Shown: positions 8,596 to 18,452 of the stretch, one piece after another
Position numbering within the stretch: position 1 is the first letter of the stretch
Layout: each line of letters starts with the position of its first letter
From: Methanosphaera stadtmanae
GTDB lineage: Archaea; Methanobacteriota; Methanobacteria; Methanobacteriales; Methanobacteriaceae
Length of the DNA: 64,000 bases
Direction: 5' to 3'
Assembly: GCA_015062805.1 (NCBI GenBank)
Contig: SUTQ01000010.1
Span: 1-64,000 of the forward strand
Program-made: the position numbers and the translations under genes
Notes under the pieces: model-generated
Seen by the model: the letters and a program-made list of their open reading frames with translations, nothing else
Told to the model about the DNA's origin: nothing
The model's database searches: none

Positions 8596-9259
8596 CTAAT
8601 CTCTCCTTTCCGTGACTACTTTTTACAACAAGATTTATACTACTTAAAAATTCATAGGTATATGTTCCAGCACCATGTAACATCAATTCCCCTAAATCTT
8701 CTGGTGTATTCATATCCAATGAAACATAAAATGATTCTATTATATTAATGGACATTCCCAGTTGATTGGCATAATTCAAATGTTTAAAATAACTCATTGG
8801 ACCAAAATGGGTTTTATAATCAAATTTTTCATTAAAACACAGTAGGTTTGTACCTCCACCTTTGGATGGGCTTATAATCAAATCATTGTTCATATTTTTT
8901 ACTGTAGCAATATGCTTAGCTTTCAATAGTGGAATATCTGATGGCAATATTAAAATATCTTTCTTTGGAAAATTGACTTTTACTTCTTCAACAGCATCAG
9001 AAATTGCATTATTTAAAAAGTCTTTTTCATGATTTTTTTCTTCAACGAAATTTATTTGTAATTCTTTTGCAAAATTTTTAACACCATCATCTTTACTTAC
9101 TAAAACAATTTCATCAACTTCTTTACTGATGGTTGTTGTAATGTCTTTTAACATTACTTTTAAAAGTTTAATTCTTTCATCTGGACTTAAAAATGGAGAT
9201 AGTCTTGTTTTAGAATTATTAAAACTAGATACTGGGATAATCGTAACTAAATCTTTCAT
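8570..9259 (-). CDS. cofC: 2-phospho-L-lactate guanylyltransferase
   Basis: A 229-residue nucleotidyltransferase that joins phospholactate (or a related acid) to a nucleoside monophosphate in coenzyme F420 synthesis. The opening TIIPVSSFNNSKTRLSPFLS carries the nucleotide-binding pattern, LILPSDIPLL the metal-binding aspartate, and SPSKGGGTNLLC with HFGPMSYFKH the typical substrate region. Its length slightly exceeds the minimal family size because of a C-terminal tail of about 25 residues that overlaps thiD. It is the first gene of a cofC-thiD unit. Confidence 0.92.
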   Translation of the reverse strand: MKDLVTIIPVSSFNNSKTRLSPFLSPDERIKLLKVMLKDITTTISKEVDEIVLVSKDDGVKNFAKELQINFVEEKNHEKDFLNNAISDAVEEVKVNFPKKDILILPSDIPLLKAKHIATVKNMNNDLIISPSKGGGTNLLCFNEKFDYKTHFGPMSYFKHLNYANQLGMSINIIESFYVSLDMNTPEDLGELMLHGAGTYTYEFLSSINLVVKSSHGKERLDVQRENEK

Positions 9260-9310
9260 ATTATAATATTGTTTAAAAAAGTTAAAAAAAGTAATTGTTT
9301 AATGGGTTAT

Positions 9311-11149
9311 TTAAAAGTACATGTCTAATGTGGACTGTTTTGATTTGTCAAGTTTATCATGAATAACTTTTTCTTTGGTTATATATTCTTCACGGATTTT
9401 ATCATTCATATAATCCCTATCTTCACCAGAAATCATCTGGCGAAGTATATTAAATGATTTTTTAAAAGTAATGATAAATTTTTTTATTTCCATAGATTTC
9501 CATGCTTTATTGAATTCATGCTCTAAGTTAAAAGTTTTTTTGGATAATAATTGTTTAATATTTTCTATATTGCTTTTATTAATTGGTTGGTAATAATTGT
9601 ACAGTGTTTCATCTCTAAATATTGGATTAAGACCTACAATAAAAAGTTTCAATTCATAAAATAGTTCACTTTCTAGGTTATTGTTTAATCGATTAATGTA
9701 GGCTAATGCTTTAAGGGTATCTTTGTATGCTTTATTGTCTCTTTTAGATACACTAACATCCAAATGTTCATATAAGAATAGTAATGTAATCTCATTTATT
9801 TTTTCTTTATTTTCAGATATAAACTGATTAAACTCATGATAATAGAAATTTGTTAAGAATTGCTTATAAAAATCAATTTCTTCATGATTATCTATAAATT
9901 CAAATCCTTTATCAGTAATATAATACTCTTTTTTAGGTAATGATTGTGATGGTACATATTCTATTATCCTAGAGATTAATTCAGATTTATTACCAGTTAA
10001 AGTTAAATTATTCTTCTTTAGAATGTCTTTTAATTCATTTACTTTCAAATTATTTAAATATTTTTCCTTTTCTATTGAATTTAATTCATTACTAACATAA
10101 CCCTCTTTGACAACCAAATTTTTAATATAATTATCATTGAATTCATAATCAATATTGATGATACTGTTTGTTAAGTCAATATTCTTGTTTTCCTTGAATA
10201 TTCTTATAAAATCATATATTCCCACATTTATGTATGTTGAAAGATATTCTTTTTTATTAATTTCCTTAACATCTGAAAGTAAAGTATTTTTTGTTGTGGT
10301 AATTTTATCTATATCTTTAAAGATATCCGTTTCTCGTTTTTCATTAATTTTTAAATTTTTTAGTTTTTCAAAGTCTATTTTTTCACCTGTTTCAACATTT
10401 GATTCAGTGTAATATGAAAAATTATTTTGAATATTTTTTAAAAAATCATGAATTTCCTCATCTTTATCTTTCAAAAGATTTTGAATAATGTCTATGTAAT
10501 TTTCGTTTATTTTTTCACGTTTTTCTTTACAAGAGTATTTTTCATTATCTTCAGGATAACATTTTGTAATGTAAATTACATCATTATCCTCTTTAGGAAT
10601 AATTAAAAATCCACATAATTCAGAATCATATAAGTTTGAAGTGAACATTAGATCATTATACTCATTTTCATATGTTATTAAATCATTACTGATTGAATTT
10701 GATGGTATATCAATTTTTATGGAACTAACTATCAAATTCGCGTTAATTTTTTTAGCAAATCCATAGTTTACAAGTAATTTCATTACAAAACATGGTGGGT
10801 GGTATATGGTAAGTTCATTTCCTTCTTCGTATATGTTGTTTATTTCATCAAAAAATAAGCCTTTACCTCTAAATTCAGGTAAAATATAACTAGCAACTAA
10901 AGATAAATTTGAAACGCTATTTATTATAGTATATGCAAAAAATCCCACTACTTTCTTTTTAAAAACAATTTCCTTAAAATAAGTGCAATGGTTAACTTTT
11001 AAATTATAATTGGTTTCTTTTATAGAGTTGTACAAGTAAATGTATTTACTTCTTAATGTTTCTTCGATATCAACAGCATCTAGCATAGCATCTTCAGAAA
11101 TAGTTTTTCCAACATTATCTTCTCTAATTATGCAATTATATTTAACCAT
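9311..11149 (-). CDS. GNAT-like acetyltransferase with SAP domain and C-terminal PIP box
   Basis: A 612-residue multidomain protein. Residues about 50-145 look like a GNAT N-acetyltransferase: strand-rich, with PEFRGKGLFFDE (91-102) as the acetyl-CoA loop. A charged, helical linker follows. Residues about 365-400 are a SAP motif (LKVNELKDILKKNNLTLTG), a known DNA-binding helix pair, then ITDKGFEFID. The last eight residues, QSTLDMYF, fit the PCNA-interacting PIP box (Q-x-x-L-x-x-Y-F), placed at the extreme C-terminus as in many archaeal PCNA clients. This suggests an acetyltransferase tethered to DNA and the sliding clamp; target and activity are unknown. It is a single gene with an AGGTT ribosome site. 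Confidence 0.7.
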   Translation of the reverse strand: MVKYNCIIREDNVGKTISEDAMLDAVDIEETLRSKYIYLYNSIKETNYNLKVNHCTYFKEIVFKKKVVGFFAYTIINSVSNLSLVASYILPEFRGKGLFFDEINNIYEEGNELTIYHPPCFVMKLLVNYGFAKKINANLIVSSIKIDIPSNSISNDLITYENEYNDLMFTSNLYDSELCGFLIIPKEDNDVIYITKCYPEDNEKYSCKEKREKINENYIDIIQNLLKDKDEEIHDFLKNIQNNFSYYTESNVETGEKIDFEKLKNLKINEKRETDIFKDIDKITTTKNTLLSDVKEINKKEYLSTYINVGIYDFIRIFKENKNIDLTNSIINIDYEFNDNYIKNLVVKEGYVSNELNSIEKEKYLNNLKVNELKDILKKNNLTLTGNKSELISRIIEYVPSQSLPKKEYYITDKGFEFIDNHEEIDFYKQFLTNFYYHEFNQFISENKEKINEITLLFLYEHLDVSVSKRDNKAYKDTLKALAYINRLNNNLESELFYELKLFIVGLNPIFRDETLYNYYQPINKSNIENIKQLLSKKTFNLEHEFNKAWKSMEIKKFIITFKKSFNILRQMISGEDRDYMNDKIREEYITKEKVIHDKLDKSKQSTLDMYF

Positions 11150-11328
11150 GTTAAAACCTATTAATCTTTATGTACATCACTACAAATAAATTTTTTTGGA
11201 AGAAAAAATTAAATCAAAAATAAAAAATTTTAATAAATTTGTTTCATATACCTTATTAATGAGAAATTAAAATAGAACTATTTTTTGTTATATTGCTAAT
11301 TTAATGAATAAAAAAATATGGTGAGGAA

Positions 11329-12735
11329 ATGAAAAATTTTAGTGAATGGTTTCATAATATTTTAGAAGATGCAGAATTAATGGATGCTAGATATCCTGTA
11401 AAAGGTATGAGTGTTTGGTTACCAAGAGGTTTTAAAATTAGAAAATATTCTCTTGAATTACTACAAAATTTACTTGATGAGGAACATGAAGAAACTTTAT
11501 TCCCAATGCTTATTCCTGAAAGTGAACTAGCTAAAGAAGCAATACATGTGAAAGGTTTTGAAGAAGAAGTATATTGGGTTACTAAAGGTGGATTAAGGGA
11601 ATTAAATGAACAATTAGCATTAAGGCCAACAAGTGAAACAGCAATGTATCCAATGTTTTCATTATGGGTACGTTCACATATGGACTTGCCCATTAAGGTT
11701 TATCAAACAGTTAATACTTTTAGATATGAAACTAAACATACAAGACCGTTAATCAGGGTTAGAGAAATTACTACATTCAATGAATCACATACTGTACATG
11801 CAACTGAAGAAGAAGCAGAAGAACAGGTTAAAACAGGAATAAATATTTATAAACAATTTTTTGATGCATTAGGTATAGCATATTCTATTAGTAAAAGGCC
11901 TGAGTGGGATAAATTTCCGGGTTCAAAGTATACAATGGCCTTTGATACTATAATGCCTGATGGGAAAACTTTACAGATAGGTACAGTTCATAACCTTGGT
12001 ACAACATTTGCAAAAACATTTGACATACAATTTGAAAATGATGAAGGGGAACATGAATATGTGCATCAAACATGTTATGGATTATCTGATCGTGTAATTG
12101 CATCTTTAATTGCTGCACATGGTGATGAAAAAGGTCTTAAATTACCTCCGGTAGTAGCTCCAGAACAGGTAATAATAGTTCCAATAATATTTAAAGAAAA
12201 AGAAGAGATAGTTCTTAATTTCACAGATAAACTTGAAGAAATATTAAAATCAAATGGTATACGTGTAAAACAGGATAAACGTGATATGCGACCTGGTAAA
12301 AAATATTATGAATGGGAACAAAGAGGAGTACCTTTAAGAATTGAAGTTGGTCCAAGAGATATAGAAAATGGTTCTATAGTTACAATCAGAAGAGATAATG
12401 GTAGTAAAGAATTTATAGATTATGATGAAACTACTATTGTAGATACAATAAACAATATTTTAGATGATATCTCAAAAGAACTTAAAGAAGCTTCCAATAA
12501 ATTCCAAGAAGAAAAAACTTTCCATGTGGAAACTCCGGAACAAATCAAGAAAACTATTAATAAAAAAGGTGGAATAATTACTTGTAACTGGTGTGGAAAC
12601 ACAGAATGTGGTAAAGATATGGAAGAAAAATATGATATTGATATTTTAGGAACTCAAGAAGTTGAAGTTGAAGGAAATTGTGTTCATTGTGGAGAAATTG
12701 CAAAACACAAAGTTTTAATTTCAAAGACTTATTAG
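11329..12735 (+). CDS. proS: Prolyl-tRNA synthetase, archaeal type
   Basis: A 468-residue class II aminoacyl-tRNA synthetase charging tRNA-Pro. It has the short archaeal/eukaryotic architecture without the bacterial editing insert: motif 2 region [16 protein letters not shown], motif 3 region [12 protein letters not shown], an anticodon-binding domain from about residue 280 ([12 protein letters not shown]), and a C-terminal zinc domain with [10 protein letters not shown] and [10 protein letters not shown] that ends in the conserved terminal tyrosine. The ATG has GTGAGG upstream. A small membrane protein gene follows after seven bases. Confidence 0.97.
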   Translation: MKNFSEWFHNILEDAELMDARYPVKGMSVWLPRGFKIRKYSLELLQNLLDEEHEETLFPMLIPESELAKEAIHVKGFEEEVYWVTKGGLRELNEQLALRPTSETAMYPMFSLWVRSHMDLPIKVYQTVNTFRYETKHTRPLIRVREITTFNESHTVHATEEEAEEQVKTGINIYKQFFDALGIAYSISKRPEWDKFPGSKYTMAFDTIMPDGKTLQIGTVHNLGTTFAKTFDIQFENDEGEHEYVHQTCYGLSDRVIASLIAAHGDEKGLKLPPVVAPEQVIIVPIIFKEKEEIVLNFTDKLEEILKSNGIRVKQDKRDMRPGKKYYEWEQRGVPLRIEVGPRDIENGSIVTIRRDNGSKEFIDYDETTIVDTINNILDDISKELKEASNKFQEEKTFHVETPEQIKKTINKKGGIITCNWCGNTECGKDMEEKYDIDILGTQEVEVEGNCVHCGEIAKHKVLISKTY

Positions 12736-12742
12736 TGATACT

Positions 12743-12928
12743 ATGAATACTAAAGAAAAAAAGAGGATAATGAGTTACGTATGGATTATAACTGATATTA
12801 TCATATTAATTTGTGCAGTTCTTTTATTAATGGAAGGTGGAACAATAAATGTGATAATTTCAATTATTGGTATCTTATTAGTTATTGTGGAAATTTTCTT
12901 ATATAAATCTGGACGTTTGTTTAAATAA
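12743..12928 (+). CDS. Small two-helix membrane protein
   Basis: A 61-residue protein with a charged start (NTKEKKR) and two hydrophobic helices, about residues 12-28 (VWIITDIIILICAVLLL) and 35-53 (VIISIIGILLVIVEIFLY), then a short basic tail. It begins seven bases after proS with GTGAT as a likely ribosome site, so it is probably in the same transcript. I do not recognise the family; it has no catalytic residues and may be a membrane structural or regulatory peptide. Confidence 0.6.
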   Translation: MNTKEKKRIMSYVWIITDIIILICAVLLLMEGGTINVIISIIGILLVIVEIFLYKSGRLFK

Positions 12929-13027
12929 CAACATTTATACATTTATTTTTTTTATTTTTTTTAACAAAACTTTTTTATATTTTTTAATCTTAATTATATA
13001 TTAGTCTTAAAGTATTTTGTGATTATT

Positions 13028-14212
13028 ATGGAGATTAGAACGGATGTATTGGTTATAGGTGCTGGTCCTGCAGGTTCAATCGCAGCAAGAACTGTTGCGG
13101 AAGATGGCGTTGATGTATTATTGATTGATAAAAAATCAGAAATAGGTACTCCTAAACGTTGTGCGGAAGGTATTCTTAAATCTACATTGGATGAATTAAA
13201 TATAAAACCAGATAAACGATGGATTACAAGAGAAATAACTGGTATAGAGATAGTTGCTCCAAACAATAAAACATTAACTTTGGATAAAAACAATTTTAAA
13301 CTACCAGATACAGGATATGTGCTTGAAAGAAAGATTTTTGATAAAAGTTTGGTTATGGATGCAGTTAGATCTGGTTCTAAAGTGATGGTAAAGACATTAG
13401 CTAAAGAAATTGAACGTGTTAATGATGGTTTTTTAGTCCGAGCAATTAATCTTGAAAAAGAAATTGAAATATTTACAAAAATAATAATTGCTGCAGATGG
13501 TCCTGAATCTAAGATTGGAAGAATGTTAGGTTTAAAGTCACGCACTTCTCTAGAAGATATGGCTTCATGTGCACAATATGAAATGGTCAACGTTAAAATG
13601 GATGATATGGATCATGTTAAAATTCATATAGGTACAGTATGTCCTGGAGGTTATATTTGGATTTTCCCGAAAGGTGATGATATAGCTAACGTTGGATTGG
13701 GTGTATTAAAGTCACATACTGATAAAACAGCCAAATATTTTTTAGATTCTTTTGTTCAGTCTAATAATGATGTTTCAAAAGCACAATGTGTTGAGATGAA
13801 TGTTGGTGGAGATCCTATTGGAGGTCTTGTTGCAGAGAGGTATGGTGATAATATTATGATAGTTGGGGATGCAGCAGGATTTGTAGATCCATTAACTGGT
13901 GATGGAATTAGAACTGCAATGTTAAGTGGTAAATATGCAGGAATGGTTGCAACTAACTCAATTAAAAAGAAGGATTATTCTAAAGAAATACTTAAAGAAT
14001 ATTATGATTTAACAGAAGAAGAAATAGGTAAATCATTTAATAAATTTAATAAGATTAAAGAATTTTTATTAACGATGGATGATGAAAGTTTAAATAAAAT
14101 TGTTGAAGAAATTCTGAAGACTGATTTAAGTAAAATCAATTTAACCGCTTTATTAAAAATTATTATTAAAGCATCACCTAAATCTCTGTTTAAATTAAAT
14201 AAATTATTATAA
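13028..14212 (+). CDS. Digeranylgeranylglycerophospholipid reductase (geranylgeranyl reductase family)
   Basis: A 394-residue FAD-dependent reductase that saturates the isoprenoid chains of archaeal ether lipids. The dinucleotide loop VLVIGAGPAGSIAARTVAE is near the N-terminus, followed by KRCAEGI; the family hallmark P-x-x-Y-x-W-x-F-P appears as CPGGYIWIFPKGDDIANVGL, and IVGDAAGFVDPLTGDG is the second FAD-contact segment. ATG 13028 is preferred because GTGAT lies just before it; a GTG at 13019 would add three residues. With egsA further along, it makes a second lipid gene in the window. Confidence 0.92.
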   Translation: MEIRTDVLVIGAGPAGSIAARTVAEDGVDVLLIDKKSEIGTPKRCAEGILKSTLDELNIKPDKRWITREITGIEIVAPNNKTLTLDKNNFKLPDTGYVLERKIFDKSLVMDAVRSGSKVMVKTLAKEIERVNDGFLVRAINLEKEIEIFTKIIIAADGPESKIGRMLGLKSRTSLEDMASCAQYEMVNVKMDDMDHVKIHIGTVCPGGYIWIFPKGDDIANVGLGVLKSHTDKTAKYFLDSFVQSNNDVSKAQCVEMNVGGDPIGGLVAERYGDNIMIVGDAAGFVDPLTGDGIRTAMLSGKYAGMVATNSIKKKDYSKEILKEYYDLTEEEIGKSFNKFNKIKEFLLTMDDESLNKIVEEILKTDLSKINLTALLKIIIKASPKSLFKLNKLL

Positions 14213-14493
14213 ACATAAAATATATAAATAACATATTATCTTTTTTTTTCAAATTATCTTTTAAGTATGATGTTAAATATTCGTTTTTTATACTTTCTTT
14301 TTTTTACTTTGCTTTCTATACATTTATTATTTGAGGTATAATGTTTTTTTACTAAAAAAAGGTATATTTCAAAAAATACTTGCTATACAGTATTTAAAAT
14401 TAAAAATCTTAAAAAAGCTTATTATTAACATTATCCAAACCAATTAGTATAGTAAAATATATGTAAATTAATTAAAATTATGGAGCTGTAATA

Positions 14494-15438
14494 ATGTCTA
14501 ATCAAAAGATTATAGGAATAATTATAGCAGCAGTTGTTTTAATTTTAGTGGCATTCTTTGCTTACAATGCATTAACAAGTGATTCTGAAACAGTACATAT
14601 TGGATATTTACCTTCAGATCATGATGCGGCTTTATTTGTAGCGGATGCTTCTGGAATGTATAAAGATGCTGGTATAAATGTTGAATTACATGAATATAAT
14701 AATGGTGGAGACTTAATGAGTGCAATGGCAAGTGGTGAACTTGATGTAGGTTATGTTGGTATAGCCCCAGTAGTTTCTTCAATTTCTAAAGGCGTACCTG
14801 CAAAAATAGTTGCTGGAGCTCAAAATGAAGGAAGTGGTTTATTATCACATGACTCATCAATTACTTCCGTTGAAGATTTAAAAGGAAAAACTATTGCAAC
14901 ACCAGGTGAAGCATCAATTCAAAGTGTTTTACTTAAATATAACTTGAAAAAACACGGAATGAGTGCTTCTGATGTAAAAAGTCCAGGTATGAAAGTAGCT
15001 TCAATGAATGATGCATTAAAAACAGGTAGTATTGATGCAATGTTAACTTATGAACCATTTGTGTCAATTTCTGAAAAAACAAATAATCAACATATAGTAG
15101 AAAGATCTGGAGATATTATTCCTAATCATCCATGTTGTGTAGTAGTAATGAGTGATAAATTCATCGCAGATCATTCTAATCAAGCTAAAAAAATAGTAGA
15201 AATTCACAAAGAAGCAACCCAAAAAATTATAGATAATCCGGAAGGAATTATCCAATACTTACCATCAAACATAGTTTCAAATGAAACTGTTGAAAAAGAA
15301 AGTTTATCTCACATTCAATGGGTTACTGAAATGGATGATAACTATAAAAATAATGTGAATAATTTCCTAAATATTGAAAAAGATTTGGGAATTATTAATC
15401 AAACATTAGATAATAATCAATTATATGCAGAAATATAA
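14494..15438 (+). CDS. ABC transporter substrate-binding protein (SsuA/TauA/NrtA-like)
   Basis: A 314-residue extracellular binding protein. An N-terminal hydrophobic segment (about residues 5-25) would anchor it to the membrane; there is no lipobox cysteine. The mature part opens with VHIGYLPSDHDAALFVAD and shows the NMT1/SsuA-like segments ELDVGYVGIAPV, DLKGKTIATPGEASIQ and IDAMLTYEPF. Relatives bind sulfonates, nitrate, bicarbonate or thiamine precursors; the ligand cannot be read from sequence. It is first of three genes (binding protein, permease, ATPase). The ribosome site GGAGCTG precedes the ATG and a TATA-like AAAATATATG lies about 40 bases up. Confidence 0.88.
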   Translation: MSNQKIIGIIIAAVVLILVAFFAYNALTSDSETVHIGYLPSDHDAALFVADASGMYKDAGINVELHEYNNGGDLMSAMASGELDVGYVGIAPVVSSISKGVPAKIVAGAQNEGSGLLSHDSSITSVEDLKGKTIATPGEASIQSVLLKYNLKKHGMSASDVKSPGMKVASMNDALKTGSIDAMLTYEPFVSISEKTNNQHIVERSGDIIPNHPCCVVVMSDKFIADHSNQAKKIVEIHKEATQKIIDNPEGIIQYLPSNIVSNETVEKESLSHIQWVTEMDDNYKNNVNNFLNIEKDLGIINQTLDNNQLYAEI

Positions 15439-15494
15439 AATATTTCTAATATTAAAAACATAGATAATAATTAAATACTTAATGAGATGAATTA

Positions 15495-16247
15495 ATGACA
15501 GAAATGAAATTATATAATAAACTTGATATATTAATATTACCTTTGATATTAATCATAATTTGGTATATTATATGCGATTTACTGATGTTAATTCCTAGTT
15601 ATATGTTCCCGGGACCAATAGAAGTAGTGAATTCATTCATTAAACTATTGCTCTCCGGACAATTATTAAAAGATATAATAGATACTTTATATAAAGTATT
15701 CCTTGGTTTATTTTTAGCAGCAGTTGTTGGCATATCCTTAGGAATAATTTTGGGATGGTCAAAAAGATTAGAACGATTATGTTCATTAATTATAAGTATT
15801 TTAAGACCAATTCCTCCAATTGCATGGATTCCTTTTTCTATCCTATGGTTTGGGATAGGTACAGCACCTGCCGTATTTATTATTTTTTTAGGTTGTGTAT
15901 TCCCAATTTTAGTATCAACTATTGATGGTGTACATAGAACTAGGGGTGTATTGATTGAAGCCGCACAGTCATTTGGGGTTTCTAATCTACAAATGTTAAC
16001 TGAAGTAATATTACCTGCAACAGTTCCATATATTGTTTCTGGATTGAAGGTGGGTATTGGAATTGCATTAATGTGTACAATTGCTGGTGAAATGATAGGT
16101 TCTAGTTCAGGAATTGGATATAGAATATTAACTTCTACAAGTCTTTTTGATACAGGTTCTACAGTAGTTGGAATGTTGGTAATTGGAGTTATAGGAATTA
16201 TATTTGATTATATTTTCACAAAAATTCAAGAACAAATATTCTGGTAA
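15495..16247 (+). CDS. ABC transporter permease (SsuC/TauC-like)
   Basis: A 250-residue membrane protein with about six transmembrane helices. The EAA loop that contacts the ATPase is seen as EAAQSFGVSNLQMLTEV at about residues 155-171, and PPIAWIPFSILWFGIGTAP is the characteristic helix of the nitrate/sulfonate permease family. It lies 56 bases after the binding-protein gene and nine bases before the ATPase gene, forming a complete importer operon. Confidence 0.9.
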   Translation: MTEMKLYNKLDILILPLILIIIWYIICDLLMLIPSYMFPGPIEVVNSFIKLLLSGQLLKDIIDTLYKVFLGLFLAAVVGISLGIILGWSKRLERLCSLIISILRPIPPIAWIPFSILWFGIGTAPAVFIIFLGCVFPILVSTIDGVHRTRGVLIEAAQSFGVSNLQMLTEVILPATVPYIVSGLKVGIGIALMCTIAGEMIGSSSGIGYRILTSTSLFDTGSTVVGMLVIGVIGIIFDYIFTKIQEQIFW

Positions 16248-16256
16248 GGTGAGACG

Positions 16257-17015
16257 ATGACATTTGAAATTGAAAACGTATCAAAAAGTTACATTTCCAA
16301 GAATGGTCGAGAAAAAATTGTTGCATTGGAGAATATTAATCTCACTATTGAAACGGGAAAATTCGTATGTTTTGTAGGTCCTTCCGGATGTGGTAAAACA
16401 ACATTGCTTCGGTTGATGGAAGGATTTGAAGTTCCCGATGAAGGTACTGTTAAAGATGATGGTGAATTGGTTACAAAACCATCTAGAGAAAGAGGATTTA
16501 TTTTCCAGGATTATTCTTTGTTTCCATGGTTGAATGTTCTTGATAATGTTATATTTGGATTAAATATTGCAGGAAAACCAGTAGAAGAAAGTAAAGAAAA
16601 AGCATATAAATATTTAGATGCTGTTGGTTTAAGAGATTTTGCTACTAAGTATCCTCATGAATTATCTGGAGGAATGAAGCAAAGGGTAGCAATTATTAGA
16701 TCAATTATCAACGAATCAAAAACTTTGTTAATGGATGAACCGTTTAGTGCTTTAGATGTTCAAACAAAACATAAACTTGAAGAACAATTAGTAGGAAATT
16801 GGAGACTAAATGATAGGACAATAATTTTTGTAACACACGATGTGGAAGAAGCAGCATTTTTGTCCGATGAGATAGTTGTATTTTCAAGAAGACCTGGAAA
16901 GATAAAAAAAGTATTTAAAAATGATTTACCTCGTCCAAGAGATAGATCAACTTATGAATTCCAAGATTTTGTAAATAAAATTACCGAACAAATAGATGAA
17001 TCAGAAGATGATTGA
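16257..17015 (+). CDS. ABC transporter ATP-binding protein (SsuB/TauB-like)
   Basis: A 252-residue ATPase that drives the importer from the cytosolic face. Walker A is GPSGCGKTT (about residues 42-50), Q-loop FQDYSLFPW, signature LSGGMKQR, Walker B LLMDEPFSALD and switch histidine FVTHD. All catalytic residues are intact. GGTGAGAC ends two bases before the ATG. It closes the three-gene operon and converges on an unknown minus-strand gene. Confidence 0.93.
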   Translation: MTFEIENVSKSYISKNGREKIVALENINLTIETGKFVCFVGPSGCGKTTLLRLMEGFEVPDEGTVKDDGELVTKPSRERGFIFQDYSLFPWLNVLDNVIFGLNIAGKPVEESKEKAYKYLDAVGLRDFATKYPHELSGGMKQRVAIIRSIINESKTLLMDEPFSALDVQTKHKLEEQLVGNWRLNDRTIIFVTHDVEEAAFLSDEIVVFSRRPGKIKKVFKNDLPRPRDRSTYEFQDFVNKITEQIDESEDD

Positions 17016-17037
17016 TTCATTTATTTATATTCTATTT

Positions 17038-17538
17038 TTAATTATCTATTTCTGTGATTAACTGTATAATTTTTGCAGTTTCTATACCATTCATTCCCAT
17101 AGTTTTTAATGCTTTTATTGCTGAAGAAGTTAAATTTAAATTAGAAACAACAAGGTTTTCAGTAACAAGTTTTCTAAATTCATCATACTTATTATTATCA
17201 TTAAATAAAACTCTTAAATCATATGCAATAGGTCGTAATTTTTCATCTAAAATATGTGCTAAATCTTCAATGGCTTTATCATTTTCTTCAACCATATTTT
17301 TTTGTAAAACTCTACCAATATCATTTTGAGTAAAACTCTTTTCTAATTCTTCTAAGATTAATTCATCAATTACTTCATTATCTTTGTAATTATTTTTCAG
17401 ATGTTTATTTCTTTTATTGGTTTTAATGAAGTCTTTATAGAAATTGTCTATCAATTGGGTGTTGTGATCAAATAAATCGTCAACTGTGTTAATTAATACA
17501 GTACTCGCATATTTTTTAATATTCTTTTCGTTAATCAT
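17038..17538 (-). CDS. Hypothetical helical protein
   Basis: A 166-residue protein I do not recognise. It is predicted to be nearly all helical and strongly charged, with no transmembrane segment, signal peptide or cysteine. Notable stretches are DELILEELEKSFTQNDIGRV and a less charged C-terminal helix, SSAIKALKTMGMNGIETAK. It sits downstream of aqpM on the same strand, but 130 bases apart, with an AGGT ribosome site at its ATG. No function is suggested by the neighbours. Confidence 0.6.
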   Translation of the reverse strand: MINEKNIKKYASTVLINTVDDLFDHNTQLIDNFYKDFIKTNKRNKHLKNNYKDNEVIDELILEELEKSFTQNDIGRVLQKNMVEENDKAIEDLAHILDEKLRPIAYDLRVLFNDNNKYDEFRKLVTENLVVSNLNLTSSAIKALKTMGMNGIETAKIIQLITEIDN

Positions 17539-17670
17539 AATAATACCTATTAATTATCTCTAATATTATTATGATTTTTATCTTTAATAGTATTTTAGAA
17601 CAAGAAAACAAATAAAATAAGTTTGGAAAAAAGGGGTTTAAGAAAGTAATAATTAAATTATTACATTTAT

Positions 17671-18381
17671 TTATGCTTCTACTTTTAAGTAATCGTATAA
17701 GTATACAGCGAAGATTGCTCCAATAATAGGTGCAATTAAGTATACTGGGAATAATTCCCAAGGTGCTGCATTACCTGCTACTGTATTCATAAGCATAGGT
17801 GCGAATACCCTTGAAGGGTTAATACCACAACCACTGAAACCACCGATAGCTACGATGATACCAGCTAATACTAAACCGATACTTAATGCTGCATCTTTAG
17901 CTTGACCGTCAACAGCAGCTGCCATAATACAGTACATTAATAATGCTGTACCTAAGAATTCTATAATGAAGATTCCTACCATTCCAATTCCTGCTACGTC
18001 ACCAACGGATCCTAAAGCACCTATTGCTGAAGCATCTGGTCCTCCAACGAAAAGTAATGCTGCGGATGCAATGATTGAACCAACAAATTGAGCAATTATG
18101 TAAGTTGGTAAGTCAGATGTAGGGAATTTTTTACCAGCCCATAAACCTATAGTTACAGCTGGGTTAAAGTGTGCACCAGATACTGGACCCAATGCATAAA
18201 TTGCTACTGTTAAAGCTAAACCGAATGCTAATCCGATTGCTACCCAATCAGCCATTGTGATTGCTGCAATTTTAAGACCACCGTTTACTAGTAAAACTAA
18301 TACAACTGAAGCTGTACCGAAGAATACTAATATAAATGATCCTATTAATTCTGCTAAAAATTTTTGAATTGTACTTGCCAT
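17671..18381 (-). CDS. aqpM: Aquaporin AqpM
   Basis: A 236-residue six-helix channel for water and possibly small neutral solutes or gases such as H2S. The first half-helix motif is intact (HFNPAVTIGLWAG), but the second reads CGINPSRVFAP, with NPS instead of NPA; the following arginine of the selectivity filter is kept. GGAGG lies eight bases before the ATG at 18381 and decides this start over an upstream in-frame ATG at 18438. Upstream is a palindrome at 18453-18467 sharing its core with the MarR-controlled exporter promoter. Confidence 0.93.
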   Translation of the reverse strand: MASTIQKFLAELIGSFILVFFGTASVVLVLLVNGGLKIAAITMADWVAIGLAFGLALTVAIYALGPVSGAHFNPAVTIGLWAGKKFPTSDLPTYIIAQFVGSIIASAALLFVGGPDASAIGALGSVGDVAGIGMVGIFIIEFLGTALLMYCIMAAAVDGQAKDAALSIGLVLAGIIVAIGGFSGCGINPSRVFAPMLMNTVAGNAAPWELFPVYLIAPIIGAIFAVYLYDYLKVEA

Positions 18382-18452
18382 TTTATTAGCCTCCAAATAT
18401 AAAAAATACAAGAGACACAAACTTTTAGTAATGTTCACACATTAAAAAATAC

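Noticed and set aside
14374-14395. AAATACT-N8-AGTATTT dyad upstream of the ABC binding-protein gene
   Set aside because: Seven-base A+T-only-like arms are expected by chance in this composition, and it is about 100 bases from the start codon without a clear promoter link.
18382-18438. Longer AqpM start at 18438
   Set aside because: It would add 19 residues not seen in aquaporins and would place GGAGG inside the coding sequence.
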